Source of the DNA: Rhodospirillaceae bacterium
GTDB lineage: Bacteria > Pseudomonadota > Gammaproteobacteria > Steroidobacterales > Rariloculaceae
Length of the DNA stretch: 64,000 nt
Assembly: GCA_002718345.1 (NCBI GenBank)
Contig: PBDA01000060.1
Span: forward strand, 1 to 64,000
Reading direction: 5' to 3'
The notes under the pieces were generated by a model. The model searched no databases and was not told the origin of the DNA. It worked only from the letters and a program-made list of their open reading frames with translations. Made by a program: the position numbers and the translations under genes. Positions 35,901 through 43,231 of the stretch are shown here, piece after piece. Each line of letters starts with the position of its first letter. Position 1 is the stretch's first letter.

Positions 35901-36558
35901 GATATGCATCCGCTAGGGTTGTGTCTCCACGGGAAATAAGTTTCATAAGTGGACTAGTCAAATGAGATACAGAAATTTGTTTAATGCCAACTTCCTTGGC
36001 AATTTTTGTCGCTGCTTTTTCATGTTCGGGGAAGCGATAACCATGCAAAAAAATAATAGCAACACTTTCAATTTCATTTTTACGTGCTTTTTCAAGATCC
36101 AATCGTAGTTTTTTTTGATCCAATGGCCTAATCACATCACCATATGCAGAAACACGTTCACTGGCTTCAATAACCTGGGTATATAGCATTTCAGGTAGAT
36201 CTATATTTAGCGAAAAAATATTTGGTCGGCTTTGATAGCCAATGCGAATCGCATCACCAAATCCTTCTGTAATAACTAACGCTGTTTTTGAACCACGTCT
36301 TTCAAGTAGAGCATTTGTGGCTACGGTTGTTCCCATTCTTATAGTAGCCACTTCCTTATTTTTATTAGGGGCTATGTTCACTATTCCGTGTACAGCGGCA
36401 TCCTTGTAAAAGGATTTATTTTCTGACAAAAGCTTAGTCGAGAGAATTGATCCGTCAGGAGTCTTTGCTACTATGTCAGTAAATGTACCTCCTCGGTCAA
36501 CCCAAAATTGCCACCCTGCTGTTTTGTTTACGTCCTTCATATTATTAATTGTCACCAT
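32929..36558 (-). CDS. 5-oxoprolinase-like HyuA-HyuB fusion (ATP-dependent hydantoinase family)
   Basis: A 1209-residue single chain joining the HyuA ATPase half (about 1-680) and the HyuB half (about 700-1200), the layout of 5-oxoprolinase. It opens 5-oxo-L-proline to glutamate with ATP. HyuA features: WVDRGGTFTDIVA near residue 20, GTTVATNALLERRG, and FDMGGTSTDVSL near 293. HyuB features: MPVHLGSMGESVRAV, NAPYNGGTHLPDITVV, and the glycine-rich C-terminus (KGSGGRGTNNGGDGV). It could act on another lactam or hydantoin. Met7 (36540) is an alternative start; neither has a strong ribosome site. Confidence 0.92.
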   Translation of the reverse strand: MVTINNMKDVNKTAGWQFWVDRGGTFTDIVAKTPDGSILSTKLLSENKSFYKDAAVHGIVNIAPNKNKEVATIRMGTTVATNALLERRGSKTALVITEGFGDAIRIGYQSRPNIFSLNIDLPEMLYTQVIEASERVSAYGDVIRPLDQKKLRLDLEKARKNEIESVAIIFLHGYRFPEHEKAATKIAKEVGIKQISVSHLTSPLMKLISRGDTTLADAYLSPILNTYINQVKNGLQDHLKSSPLLFMQSHGGLTDAGSFRGKDSVLSGPAGGVVGMVGTASSAGLKQLIGFDMGGTSTDVSLYNGNFERTTRAIIAGVRLTAPMMQVQTVAAGGGSILKFSSNRLQVGPESAGANPGPACYRNRGPLTITDANVLLGRIQPDYFPKVFGPEGNLQINNKIVLKLFSKLSKKIQKEIGHHYSERELAEGFVRIAVERMSTAIKKISIQRGHDVTNFSLCCFGGAAGQHACQVADSLGVNSIFIHPMAGVLSAYGMGLAEMRSINQASIESPLEEGVFRCLERTFSKIEENSTEGFKKQGVPPDLIRFSRRLMIKLKGTDTALPVAYRKNLKDITTDFHSLHNKHFGFDVSNETLIVESIESEGIVQGSRADEPIWDSGEIDTKPDSKRGVWFNSKLINTPIYQRKKLAAGWKSLGPAIVVEPNSTTIIDPGWQATINRFGHLLLTRTDSRPATESLEIESDPIMLEIFNNLFMHIAEQMGIVLENTARSINIKERLDFSCALFDAVGDLIANAPHMPVHLGSMGESVRAVLTKHSGTLKAGNVYLLNAPYNGGTHLPDITVVTPVFNDSGTKLEFFVACRAHHADIGGKSPGSMPATSKSIKEEGILIDNQLLVSGGVFLENDIRKILSSGSYPARNPDQNIADLKAQVAANNKGVMELQNMTQRFGLEVVQAYMKHIKKNAEDCVRKAINRLNSGSWRIEMDNQEHINVSIQVNKEKGTAIVDFNGTSPQSSSNFNAPKSVVRAAVLYVFRTLVEENIPLNDGCLRPITIRIPEMNLLNPHYPAPVVAGNVETSQCITDALLAALGACAGSQGTMNNFTFGNENYQYYETICGGAGAGPDFNGASAVQTHMTNSRLTDTEVLESRYPIRIEKFEIKKGSGGRGTNNGGDGVRREILFLEPMQASILSNRRQIPPLGLANAENGKAGKNYIIRKSRNNTEKLSATAEVSVDSGDRFIIETPGGGGYGRAG

Positions 36559-36623
36559 TTTTTTAGAAAAGTAGAGGTGGGTTATGATTAGAAATTACAA
36601 TCCTACTAAATTGACGGGAGTAA

Positions 36624-38003
36624 ATGATGGCTGAATGGGTTGCTCGGGCACTTAATTTTAAACGCGGCGAACTTTCGCTTGCTGGCCTTGCTGGGCTTTT
36701 CTATTTCTGTGTGCTCTGTGGATATTTCTTTTTACGTCCAGTCAGAGAGGCCATGGGAGTATCTGGGGGAATGTGGCAGCTTCGCTGGTTATTTATTGTG
36801 ACATCAATAGTTTCACTTGTGCTTGTATTGCTATTTGGTGGCGTTGTAAGTCGGTTAAACCGGAGACGCTTCATACCCATTGGTTATTTTTTTGTTATTG
36901 CCTGTCTAGCAGGATTTTCTGCGCTCCTCATTATTGATGCAGGCTCTGGAGGAGGGCTCATCGGAACCGATGCAGAAAGTGGAGTAGCCCGCGTAGTGGG
37001 CTATACCTTCTATACATGGTTAAGCGTTATAAATCTTTTTGTGAATAGTCTTTTCTGGGCATTTATGGTGGATATATTCAGCGTAGACCAAGGCAAACGT
37101 ATGTTCGCCTTTATCGGTATCGGTGGCACAGTTGGAGCACTAATTGGAGGATGGGCTACTAGCCTCATAAGTGCCGCAACTAACTCTGTTTATCTTCCCG
37201 CAGGTTTAATGCTTACTGGAGCAGCACTGTTTGGTGTCGCAATAATTGTTATGCTTATTCTTGATAGAAAAGCTTTAGATTCTGAGTATTCACAACTTAC
37301 AGTAAATAACTCTGCATTAAATTTAAATCAAGAGGTCAGTATTGGGGGAAATTTTTGGGATGGAGCAACATCTGTCGCTAGATCGCCTTACTTATTGGGA
37401 ATTGCAGTTTTTATTATATTTTTAGCTATTTCAAATACACTCATCTACTTCACTCAGGCCAACATCATTTTAAATAATACTGATACATTCAGTCAGCGTC
37501 TGGAGGGATTTGCCCAATTTGATGTTCTTGCACAGGGTGCAACTCTAATAACGCAGATCTTTGTTACGACACGTGTAATAAAAAGGTTGGGAGTTGGTTG
37601 GACCCTGGCCATTTTGCCACTGGTCACCGTTGCCGGATTTTCGATCCTTGCAATTTGGCCATTGTATGGTGTGATGGCAATATTTCAGGCAATCCACAGG
37701 GCAACTCGCTACGCAATCTCACGCCCTGCACGAGAAACATTATTCAGCGTTGTTCCCTCAAGTGAGAAGTACAAAGCAAAGCCTCTGATTGACGTTTTTC
37801 TTTATCGTGGTGGGGATGTTGCTGGCGCTGGGATTCAGGGGGCATTAAGCGCACTTGGAACAATGACATTAATGGCTGCTGCAACCGTACCCTTTGCAGC
37901 AGTTTGGTGTTTTTTGTCTCTAGCATTAGGGCGAGCTCAATCTGAAAAAGATTCTAAAAGTACTCGTAAAAGTTCGAATTTAGCTTCACAAAGTAGCGGT
38001 TAA
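36624..38003 (+). CDS. NTP/NDP-exchange-type (ATP/ADP translocase-like) transporter
   Basis: A 459-residue inner-membrane protein with 12 likely helices. The opening ALNFKRGELSLAGLAGLFYFCVL followed by GYFFLRPVREAMG is characteristic of the MFS-related Npt/'NTP/NDP exchange transporter' family. Proven members in obligate intracellular bacteria exchange host ATP; those of free-living bacteria are uncharacterised. GGGAG (36616-36620) precedes tandem ATGs at 36624 and 36627. It diverges from the 5-oxoprolinase gene across 65 bases. Substrate unknown. Confidence 0.82.
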   Translation: MMAEWVARALNFKRGELSLAGLAGLFYFCVLCGYFFLRPVREAMGVSGGMWQLRWLFIVTSIVSLVLVLLFGGVVSRLNRRRFIPIGYFFVIACLAGFSALLIIDAGSGGGLIGTDAESGVARVVGYTFYTWLSVINLFVNSLFWAFMVDIFSVDQGKRMFAFIGIGGTVGALIGGWATSLISAATNSVYLPAGLMLTGAALFGVAIIVMLILDRKALDSEYSQLTVNNSALNLNQEVSIGGNFWDGATSVARSPYLLGIAVFIIFLAISNTLIYFTQANIILNNTDTFSQRLEGFAQFDVLAQGATLITQIFVTTRVIKRLGVGWTLAILPLVTVAGFSILAIWPLYGVMAIFQAIHRATRYAISRPARETLFSVVPSSEKYKAKPLIDVFLYRGGDVAGAGIQGALSALGTMTLMAAATVPFAAVWCFLSLALGRAQSEKDSKSTRKSSNLASQSSG

Positions 38004-38050
38004 AGATAGTTTTTTATGTGAACATTAGGCACCCATTGAAAGCCAAAGGA

Positions 38051-38087
38051 CTTCCCGGGTTGTCTTTGCCGACAACTCTACGGGAGG
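38051..38087. terminator. two-tier hairpin between convergent genes, possible bidirectional terminator
   Basis: An inner 6-bp stem GTTGTC/GACAAC (38059-38064 / 38071-38076) with a 6-base loop is enclosed by an outer 7-bp stem (38051-38057 / 38081-38087, one G-T pair). It lies between the stop of the transporter (38003) and the stop of the DUF465 gene (38102). There is no immediate T-run on either side, so an ordinary intrinsic terminator is doubtful; a Rho-stabilised 3' end is possible. Confidence 0.4.
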
Positions 38088-38101
38088 ACTTAAATTATTT
38101 A

Positions 38102-38317
38102 TCAAGCGTTAAGATCTGGAATACGGTCACTTTCGAGCTGTGTAATCATGTCTTTAATCATTAGTTTGCGTTTTTTTAACCGTGTCAACATAACCTGATC
38201 GACATCCTGATCACTAACCAGCCGTGAAATAATCCGATCTAAATCTTGGTGCTCTATACGTAACGCCTTAAGTCTTTCCAAATTTTTAAAGGCTTCAGTT
38301 TCTATTTTTTCTTTCAC
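38102..38317 (-). CDS. DUF465 (YdcH-family) small protein
   Basis: A 71-residue, highly charged helical protein starting at GTG 38317. The pattern LKALRIEHQDLDRIISRL, then LKKRKLMIKDMI and a short tail, is that of DUF465/YdcH proteins, which form a small helical hairpin and have no established function. It overlaps cysQ by 3 bases (stop TAG and start GTG share DNA), so it is translationally coupled. Confidence 0.85.
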   Translation of the reverse strand: MKEKIETEAFKNLERLKALRIEHQDLDRIISRLVSDQDVDQVMLTRLKKRKLMIKDMITQLESDRIPDLNA

Positions 38318-39132
38318 TAGTCGCTTAAAGCAGATTTCAGCCAGTTTTTCTCAGGATCCCCAAACGCCAGGAAATGCGGATTTAACAAGCCATTTTTTGT
38401 GTTGTATCTGATTGGCTGGCCGTCAAGGTCTATCATACTCCCACCGGCACTCTCTAGGATAGCCTGTGAAGCTGCCGTGTCCCATTCCGATGTAGGGCTG
38501 AATCTTGGATAAAGATCTGCCTCACCTTCCGCAATACGACAGATTTTCAAAGAGCTACCCATTTTTTTTAACTTATGGTTTCCTAGTGTTGCCAAATAAT
38601 TTTCGAGACCAGCATTTGAGTGGCTACGGCTCCCAAGAACTCTAATGCATGGGTTATGAGGTTGGGATACTTTTATTTCGCATGTTTTCCCATCTTTTTC
38701 TCTACGCCAAGCGCCTAATCCTGTTATGCCGCTGTACTCAATTTGCATTGCTGGCGCTATAACTACTCCTAATGTAGCTCTCGTATCTTCTATTAGCGCA
38801 ATGTTGACAGTGAATTCTCCATTACGGCTAACAAACTCCTTAGTTCCATCTAAGGGATCTACTAACCAATATGATTTCCAATTTCTTCTTTCTTTGAATT
38901 CTTCTGCTAGAGATTCTTCAGATAGCAGTGGTAGTTGAGGATCAATATTAGATAATATTCCTTTGATAACATGGTGCGCATTCTCATCAGCTTTTGTTAA
39001 AGGTGAGCCATCATTTTTAATTTGGATCTCAAAACTCTCTTTATAGATATCCATAATGGATTCGCTAGCTTTTTGGGCTATTTTTTTAATTTCTTCAAGT
39101 AATTTTAATTTTTGCTTTAATGAAAATGCCAT
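38317..39132 (-). CDS. cysQ: 3'(2'),5'-bisphosphate nucleotidase CysQ
   Basis: A 271-residue inositol-monophosphatase-superfamily enzyme that dephosphorylates PAP (and PAPS) arising from sulfate assimilation and acyl-carrier-protein turnover. The metal site LVDPLDGTKEF is near residue 88, LSEESLAEEF precedes it, and the C-terminal WDTAASQAILESAGG matches CysQ. Length is normal. It diverges from the yrfG-like gene across 61 bases. Confidence 0.95.
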   Translation of the reverse strand: MAFSLKQKLKLLEEIKKIAQKASESIMDIYKESFEIQIKNDGSPLTKADENAHHVIKGILSNIDPQLPLLSEESLAEEFKERRNWKSYWLVDPLDGTKEFVSRNGEFTVNIALIEDTRATLGVVIAPAMQIEYSGITGLGAWRREKDGKTCEIKVSQPHNPCIRVLGSRSHSNAGLENYLATLGNHKLKKMGSSLKICRIAEGEADLYPRFSPTSEWDTAASQAILESAGGSMIDLDGQPIRYNTKNGLLNPHFLAFGDPEKNWLKSALSD

Positions 39133-39193
39133 ACGTTTCTACATTTACTAGTTCCTATTACTATAGTCTTTCATATCGTAACAGGTCACAAGG

Positions 39194-39865
39194 ATGTTAA
39201 ATTTGGCTGGGCCAATAATTTCGTGGAAACATGTAGATACTGTACTCATTGATATGGATGGAGTTCTGCTTGATTTATCATTTGATAATTTTTTTTGGCG
39301 CAAAATTATTCCTGCAAAGTATGCAAAACTTCACGGTCTCAGTGAGACTGTAGCTCAAGAAAAACTAATGCTACGTTACAAGGAACTACAGGGTAAATTA
39401 GCTTGGTATTGTATAGATCATTGGTCTGATGATTTAAAGCTTAATATTCGCCAACTCAAAATAGAATATAGAGAACGTATTCAATTTTTACCTGGAGCTA
39501 CGGACTTTCTGGTTTATGTTAGAAAAATACAGAAACGGATTGCACTGGTGACAAACGCACATCCTGATACTCTGGCTATTAAGAGCAAGCAAACAAAAGT
39601 GAGTGGGTTCGTTGATGATGTATTTTCGTCACATAACTTTAATGCTCCGAAAGAATCTAAAGAATTCTGGCACAGGTTTAATTCTGTATATGCATTTGAT
39701 CCAAATAGATCAGTTTTCATCGATGATAGTGTTTCAGTACTCAGAGCAGCCAGAGATTTTGGGATAAGCCAAACAATTGGAATTACTTGCCCCGACTCTA
39801 CTCTTCCTGCCCAAAAAATTGAGGGGTTCTGTTCGGCGGATGGTGTTTGCAATTTAATTATATAG
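39194..39865 (+). CDS. yrfG: HAD-family purine nucleotidase (YrfG-like)
   Basis: A 223-residue haloacid-dehalogenase-like hydrolase closely patterned on E. coli YrfG, a GMP/IMP nucleotidase. Motif I is LIDMDGVLLDL (Asp residues near 21-23), followed by FDNFFWRKIIP and LAWYCIDHWSDDL, which are YrfG hallmarks. Motif II lies in LVTNAH, and motif IV in VFIDDSVSVLRAA. Motif I has Val where many HADs have Thr (DxDGV), which is tolerated. It ends 14 bases before the convergent rhlB. Confidence 0.92.
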   Translation: MLNLAGPIISWKHVDTVLIDMDGVLLDLSFDNFFWRKIIPAKYAKLHGLSETVAQEKLMLRYKELQGKLAWYCIDHWSDDLKLNIRQLKIEYRERIQFLPGATDFLVYVRKIQKRIALVTNAHPDTLAIKSKQTKVSGFVDDVFSSHNFNAPKESKEFWHRFNSVYAFDPNRSVFIDDSVSVLRAARDFGISQTIGITCPDSTLPAQKIEGFCSADGVCNLII

Positions 39866-39879
39866 TCTGGGTGATATGA

Positions 39880-41202
39880 CTAGTTTTTTTTCTGCTTATT
39901 TTTGCGCTGTCTCCGTTGTTTATTAGTTGCATTTTTAGTCGCTAAATGAAGGTTTTTTGGGCGAGATGTCTTTGTTTTACTTGGTGGAGTTCTTACTGGC
40001 ATAAGAGAATCGTAGTTAATTTGTTCTGTTGGTATTTTGCGCCCAATAAACTTTTCTATTTCAGGGAGTGACATAGCATAATTTTCACATGCAAAACTTA
40101 TTGCATCACCTGATGCCCCGGCTCTTGCAGTACGGCCAATACGGTGTACGTAGTCTTCCACATCTTGAGGCAGGTCATAATTAAATACATGGCTTACATC
40201 TGGAATATGAAGACCGCGAGAGGCAACATCGGTGCCGATCAATATTGGTAGTTCCCCTGATAGAAATTCATTAAACATCCTAAGTCGTTTTCGTTGAGGA
40301 ACATCTCCAGAAATTGCTCGCGCATTAATTTCATTATGCTGTAAAAAATTTTGTAATTTTTCTGCTTCACGACGAGTGTTTACAAAAACCATAGTGCGAC
40401 TAGCATTACGTTGCTTTAAAAGCGTTATTAGTAGTGAAATTTTTTCGTCATTTGAGGGAAAGTAAACACTTTGTCTAACGCGATCGGCTGTAATTTTTTC
40501 TGGCTTAATACGAATTAGCTCTGGATCATTCATATGCTCATACGCGAGTTCTAGAACCCTATGCGATAGTGTTGCCGAAAAAAGCATATTGAGTCTTTGC
40601 TGTCTCTCTGGAAGTCGGCGCAATACGTAACGGATATCTTTAATAAAACCTAAATCGAACATTCGATCTGCTTCATCAAGAACCATCACTTGTACACAAC
40701 GAAATGAAAACACTTTTTGTTTGAAATAATCTATTATTCTTCCAGGTGTGCCTATAAGTATGTCAAGGTCATTTGCTAGCGTTTTTCGTTGTTTTTCATA
40801 ATCGGTGCCGCCATAAGCAAGTCCAAGTTTAAAGGGCATGTGAGGGCCAAGTTGATTAGCATCAGCATGAATCTGTACAGCGAGCTCCCTAGTAGGAGCT
40901 AATATTAAAGCTCTAGGGCCGCCATGGCGTGCTTTGATAGGGTCAGATGTGGCTAATTTTTGATATAAAGCAATCAGATAAGCGGCAGTTTTGCCTGTGC
41001 CAGTCTGTGCTTGGCCGGCAACATCACATCCTGTCAGAGCAATTGGCAAAGTCTTCTTCTGTATCGGGGTACAATAGCTGAAACCCGCCTCAGTTATGCC
41101 CTGTAGTAACTGTTCAGGAAGTGAAAGAACACTGAATTTAAGATCGGTAAGATGGTTATCTTTTTCATCTTCCAAACCAGTAACTTTCGTAAAAACTTGC
41201 AA
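39880..41202 (-). CDS. rhlB: DEAD-box ATP-dependent RNA helicase RhlB
   Basis: A 440-residue DEAD-box helicase; in E. coli RhlB is the helicase of the RNA degradosome. Motifs: Q-motif CTPIQKKTLP, motif I AQTGTGKT, PTRELA, DEAD in VLDEADRMFDLGF, SAT, and motif VI HRIGRTARAG. The block LAVQIHADANQLG and KLGLAYGGTDYEKQ are RhlB-specific. The C-terminus is a basic lysine-rich tail. The only usable start is TTG at 41202: an in-frame stop lies 12 bases upstream and no ATG occurs early in the frame. Its divergence from trxA-rho repeats the E. coli arrangement. Confidence 0.95.
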   Translation of the reverse strand: MQVFTKVTGLEDEKDNHLTDLKFSVLSLPEQLLQGITEAGFSYCTPIQKKTLPIALTGCDVAGQAQTGTGKTAAYLIALYQKLATSDPIKARHGGPRALILAPTRELAVQIHADANQLGPHMPFKLGLAYGGTDYEKQRKTLANDLDILIGTPGRIIDYFKQKVFSFRCVQVMVLDEADRMFDLGFIKDIRYVLRRLPERQQRLNMLFSATLSHRVLELAYEHMNDPELIRIKPEKITADRVRQSVYFPSNDEKISLLITLLKQRNASRTMVFVNTRREAEKLQNFLQHNEINARAISGDVPQRKRLRMFNEFLSGELPILIGTDVASRGLHIPDVSHVFNYDLPQDVEDYVHRIGRTARAGASGDAISFACENYAMSLPEIEKFIGRKIPTEQINYDSLMPVRTPPSKTKTSRPKNLHLATKNATNKQRRQRKNKQKKN

Positions 41203-41237
41203 ATTACGTTCTCAACGGTTCAAAATACACATAAATA

Positions 41238-41255
41238 AGGCGAGAGCACTCGCCT
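41238..41255. other. 7-bp hairpin in the rhlB-trxA divergent leader
   Basis: AGGCGAG (41238-41244) pairs perfectly with CTCGCCT (41249-41255) around the tetraloop AGCA. It lies 36 bases upstream of the rhlB TTG start. A second weaker stem, GACGG/CCGTC (41320-41324 / 41333-41337), lies further upstream. They could shape the rhlB 5' leader; no T-run follows on either strand, so termination is unlikely. Confidence 0.35.
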
Positions 41256-41428
41256 CCTCAGATACCCACTGTTTTCCCGCGAGTGTCGTAAGGAAGCTAC
41301 AAGAATCGACATTGTGCCTGACGGGGAGGGCTCCGTCACTCCAGTTATAGCTTACAGTGATATTAGTTAGGGCCAATTCAGTGGTTACATTATTGAATAG
41401 GATTTTTTTAGTATGGAGGTTCTGGTAG

Positions 41429-41761
41429 GTGAGCGAACATATTTTGCAGACAACTGATGATACATTTGATGAAGATGTCATTAAATCTGAGTGTCCCGTT
41501 TTAGTGGATTTTTGGGCAGAGTGGTGTGGTCCGTGCAAGATGATAGCGCCCATTTTGGATGCTATTGCTGATGAATATCAGGGCCGATTAAAGGTCGTAA
41601 AAATAAATATAGATGAAAATCAACAGACACCCCTCAACTATAATGTTCGAAGTATTCCAACACTTCTTCTTCTAAAAGAAGGCTCGGTTGAGGGTCAGCA
41701 GGTTGGGGCAGTTGCCAAAGGGGCACTGATATCGTTTATTGATCAGCACATTGATGAATAG
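41429..41761 (+). CDS. trxA: thioredoxin 1
   Basis: A 110-residue thioredoxin, the main cytoplasmic dithiol reductant. The redox motif WCGPC gives Cys33 and Cys36, with the buried aspartate in LVDFWAEW and the cis-proline in [12 protein letters not shown]. Start is GTG 41429, preceded by ATGGAGGT (41412-41419) as ribosome site. It is transcribed toward rho (37 bases on), as in E. coli, and would feed electrons to the DsbD and CcdA-like proteins in this window. Confidence 0.97.
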   Translation: MSEHILQTTDDTFDEDVIKSECPVLVDFWAEWCGPCKMIAPILDAIADEYQGRLKVVKINIDENQQTPLNYNVRSIPTLLLLKEGSVEGQQVGAVAKGALISFIDQHIDE

Positions 41762-41810
41762 AACGTAAAAGAATTTTTAGTAATCTGGTATTAAATTCGT
41801 GAGGGGATAC

Positions 41811-43229
41811 TTGGGTAATTCAACAAGAGCACGTTCGAAAAATAGCCATAGGCATAATCGAGACGGTAATCCAAAAAAGAGAAATTCACGCAGAAAGAAA
41901 CGCGAAGAATTTCCTGATGACGAGGATTTTGATGTTATTCCGGCGTCGGAGCTTGAGCAGACAAAAAATGCAATGAATTTGTCACAGCTTAAGATGCGAC
42001 CAGCTTCAGAATTAGTGGAGCTTGCGCATTCCATGGGTTTGGAAAGCTTAGCCCGATCGAGAAAGCAAGATATTATTTTCTCAATCCTAAAAGCGCACGC
42101 CAAAAATGGAGAGAATATCTTTGGTGAAGGCGTATTGGAAATACTCCAAGATGGTTTTGGTTTTTTGCGTTCAGCTGATAGTTCCTACTTGGCTGGCCCA
42201 GATGATATATATGTGTCTCCTAGTCAGATTCGTCGTTTTAACCTAAGAACTGGCGATACCGTTTCTGGTTTGATCCGTCCACCTAAGGATGGTGAACGTT
42301 ATTTCGCAATGCTTAAGGTTGGTCAGATTAATCATGATGGGCCAGAAAATGCTAAGAATAAGGTTCTATTTGAAAACCTAACTCCGCTTTTTCCAACTCA
42401 ACGTTTAAAACTTGAGCAGGGAAACGGTAGTACTGAGGACCTTACAGCTCGGATAATTGACATGTGCGCACCCATTGGGAAAGGGCAACGTGGTTTGATT
42501 GTTTCGCCTCCCAAAGCAGGGAAAACCATGTTGTTGCAGAATATAGCTTCTTCAATTGTTGCTAATCAGCCAGAATGTGATCTTATAGTTTTGTTAATAG
42601 ATGAGCGCCCTGAGGAAGTTACCGAAATGGAACGAACGGTAAGGGGCGAGGTTGTTTCAAGTACTTTTGATGAACCTGCAACTAGGCACGTACAGGTTGC
42701 TGAAATGGTTATTGAAAAAGCAAAGCGACTTACAGAACACAAACGTGATGTTGTTATATTGCTTGATTCAATTACAAGATTAGCCCGTGCTTATAACACG
42801 GTTGTACCATCATCTGGAAAAGTATTGACGGGGGGTGTTGATGCTAATGCATTGCAAAGACCTAAAAGGTTTTTTGGTGCGGCCAGAAATATTGAGGAGG
42901 GCGGTAGTCTAACTATTATCGCAACTGCTCTTGTAGATACTGGCTCTAAGATGGACGAAGTAATTTATGAAGAGTTCAAGGGTACGGGTAATATGGAAAT
43001 TCATCTCGACCGTCGTGTTGCAGAAAAGCGTGTGTTTCCATCCATCCATATCAATCGTTCAGGCACAAGAAAAGAAGAGTTACTTACAGAACCTGATGAA
43101 CTTCAAAAGATGTGGGTTTTAAGGAAAGTTCTACACCCAATGGATGAGCTGGCGGCTATCGAGTTTTTGTTAGGTAAGCTTCAGGATACAAAAACTAATG
43201 TAGACTTTTTTGAAGCAATGAAGCGCTAA
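41811..43229 (+). CDS. rho: transcription termination factor Rho with extended N-terminus
   Basis: A hexameric RNA-dependent ATPase that ends transcription. The region from Met at 41973 ([20 protein letters not shown]) aligns with the first residue of E. coli Rho and is strongly similar to the end (FFEAMKR). Walker [24 protein letters not shown] and the Q/R loops ([11 protein letters not shown]) are intact. The frame is open upstream: TTG at 41811 with GAGGGG five bases before it gives 472 residues, adding ~54 very basic then acidic residues ([28 protein letters not shown]). GTG 41799 is another possibility. If 41973 is the true start, the protein is an ordinary 418 residues. Confidence 0.93.
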   Translation: MGNSTRARSKNSHRHNRDGNPKKRNSRRKKREEFPDDEDFDVIPASELEQTKNAMNLSQLKMRPASELVELAHSMGLESLARSRKQDIIFSILKAHAKNGENIFGEGVLEILQDGFGFLRSADSSYLAGPDDIYVSPSQIRRFNLRTGDTVSGLIRPPKDGERYFAMLKVGQINHDGPENAKNKVLFENLTPLFPTQRLKLEQGNGSTEDLTARIIDMCAPIGKGQRGLIVSPPKAGKTMLLQNIASSIVANQPECDLIVLLIDERPEEVTEMERTVRGEVVSSTFDEPATRHVQVAEMVIEKAKRLTEHKRDVVILLDSITRLARAYNTVVPSSGKVLTGGVDANALQRPKRFFGAARNIEEGGSLTIIATALVDTGSKMDEVIYEEFKGTGNMEIHLDRRVAEKRVFPSIHINRSGTRKEELLTEPDELQKMWVLRKVLHPMDELAAIEFLLGKLQDTKTNVDFFEAMKR

Positions 43230-43231
43230 AT

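Noticed and set aside
41212-41553. 113-residue minus-strand frame spanning the rhlB-trxA gap and the start of trxA
   Set aside because: Its beginning is antisense to trxA coding sequence and the remainder runs through the structured leader; no recognisable domain.
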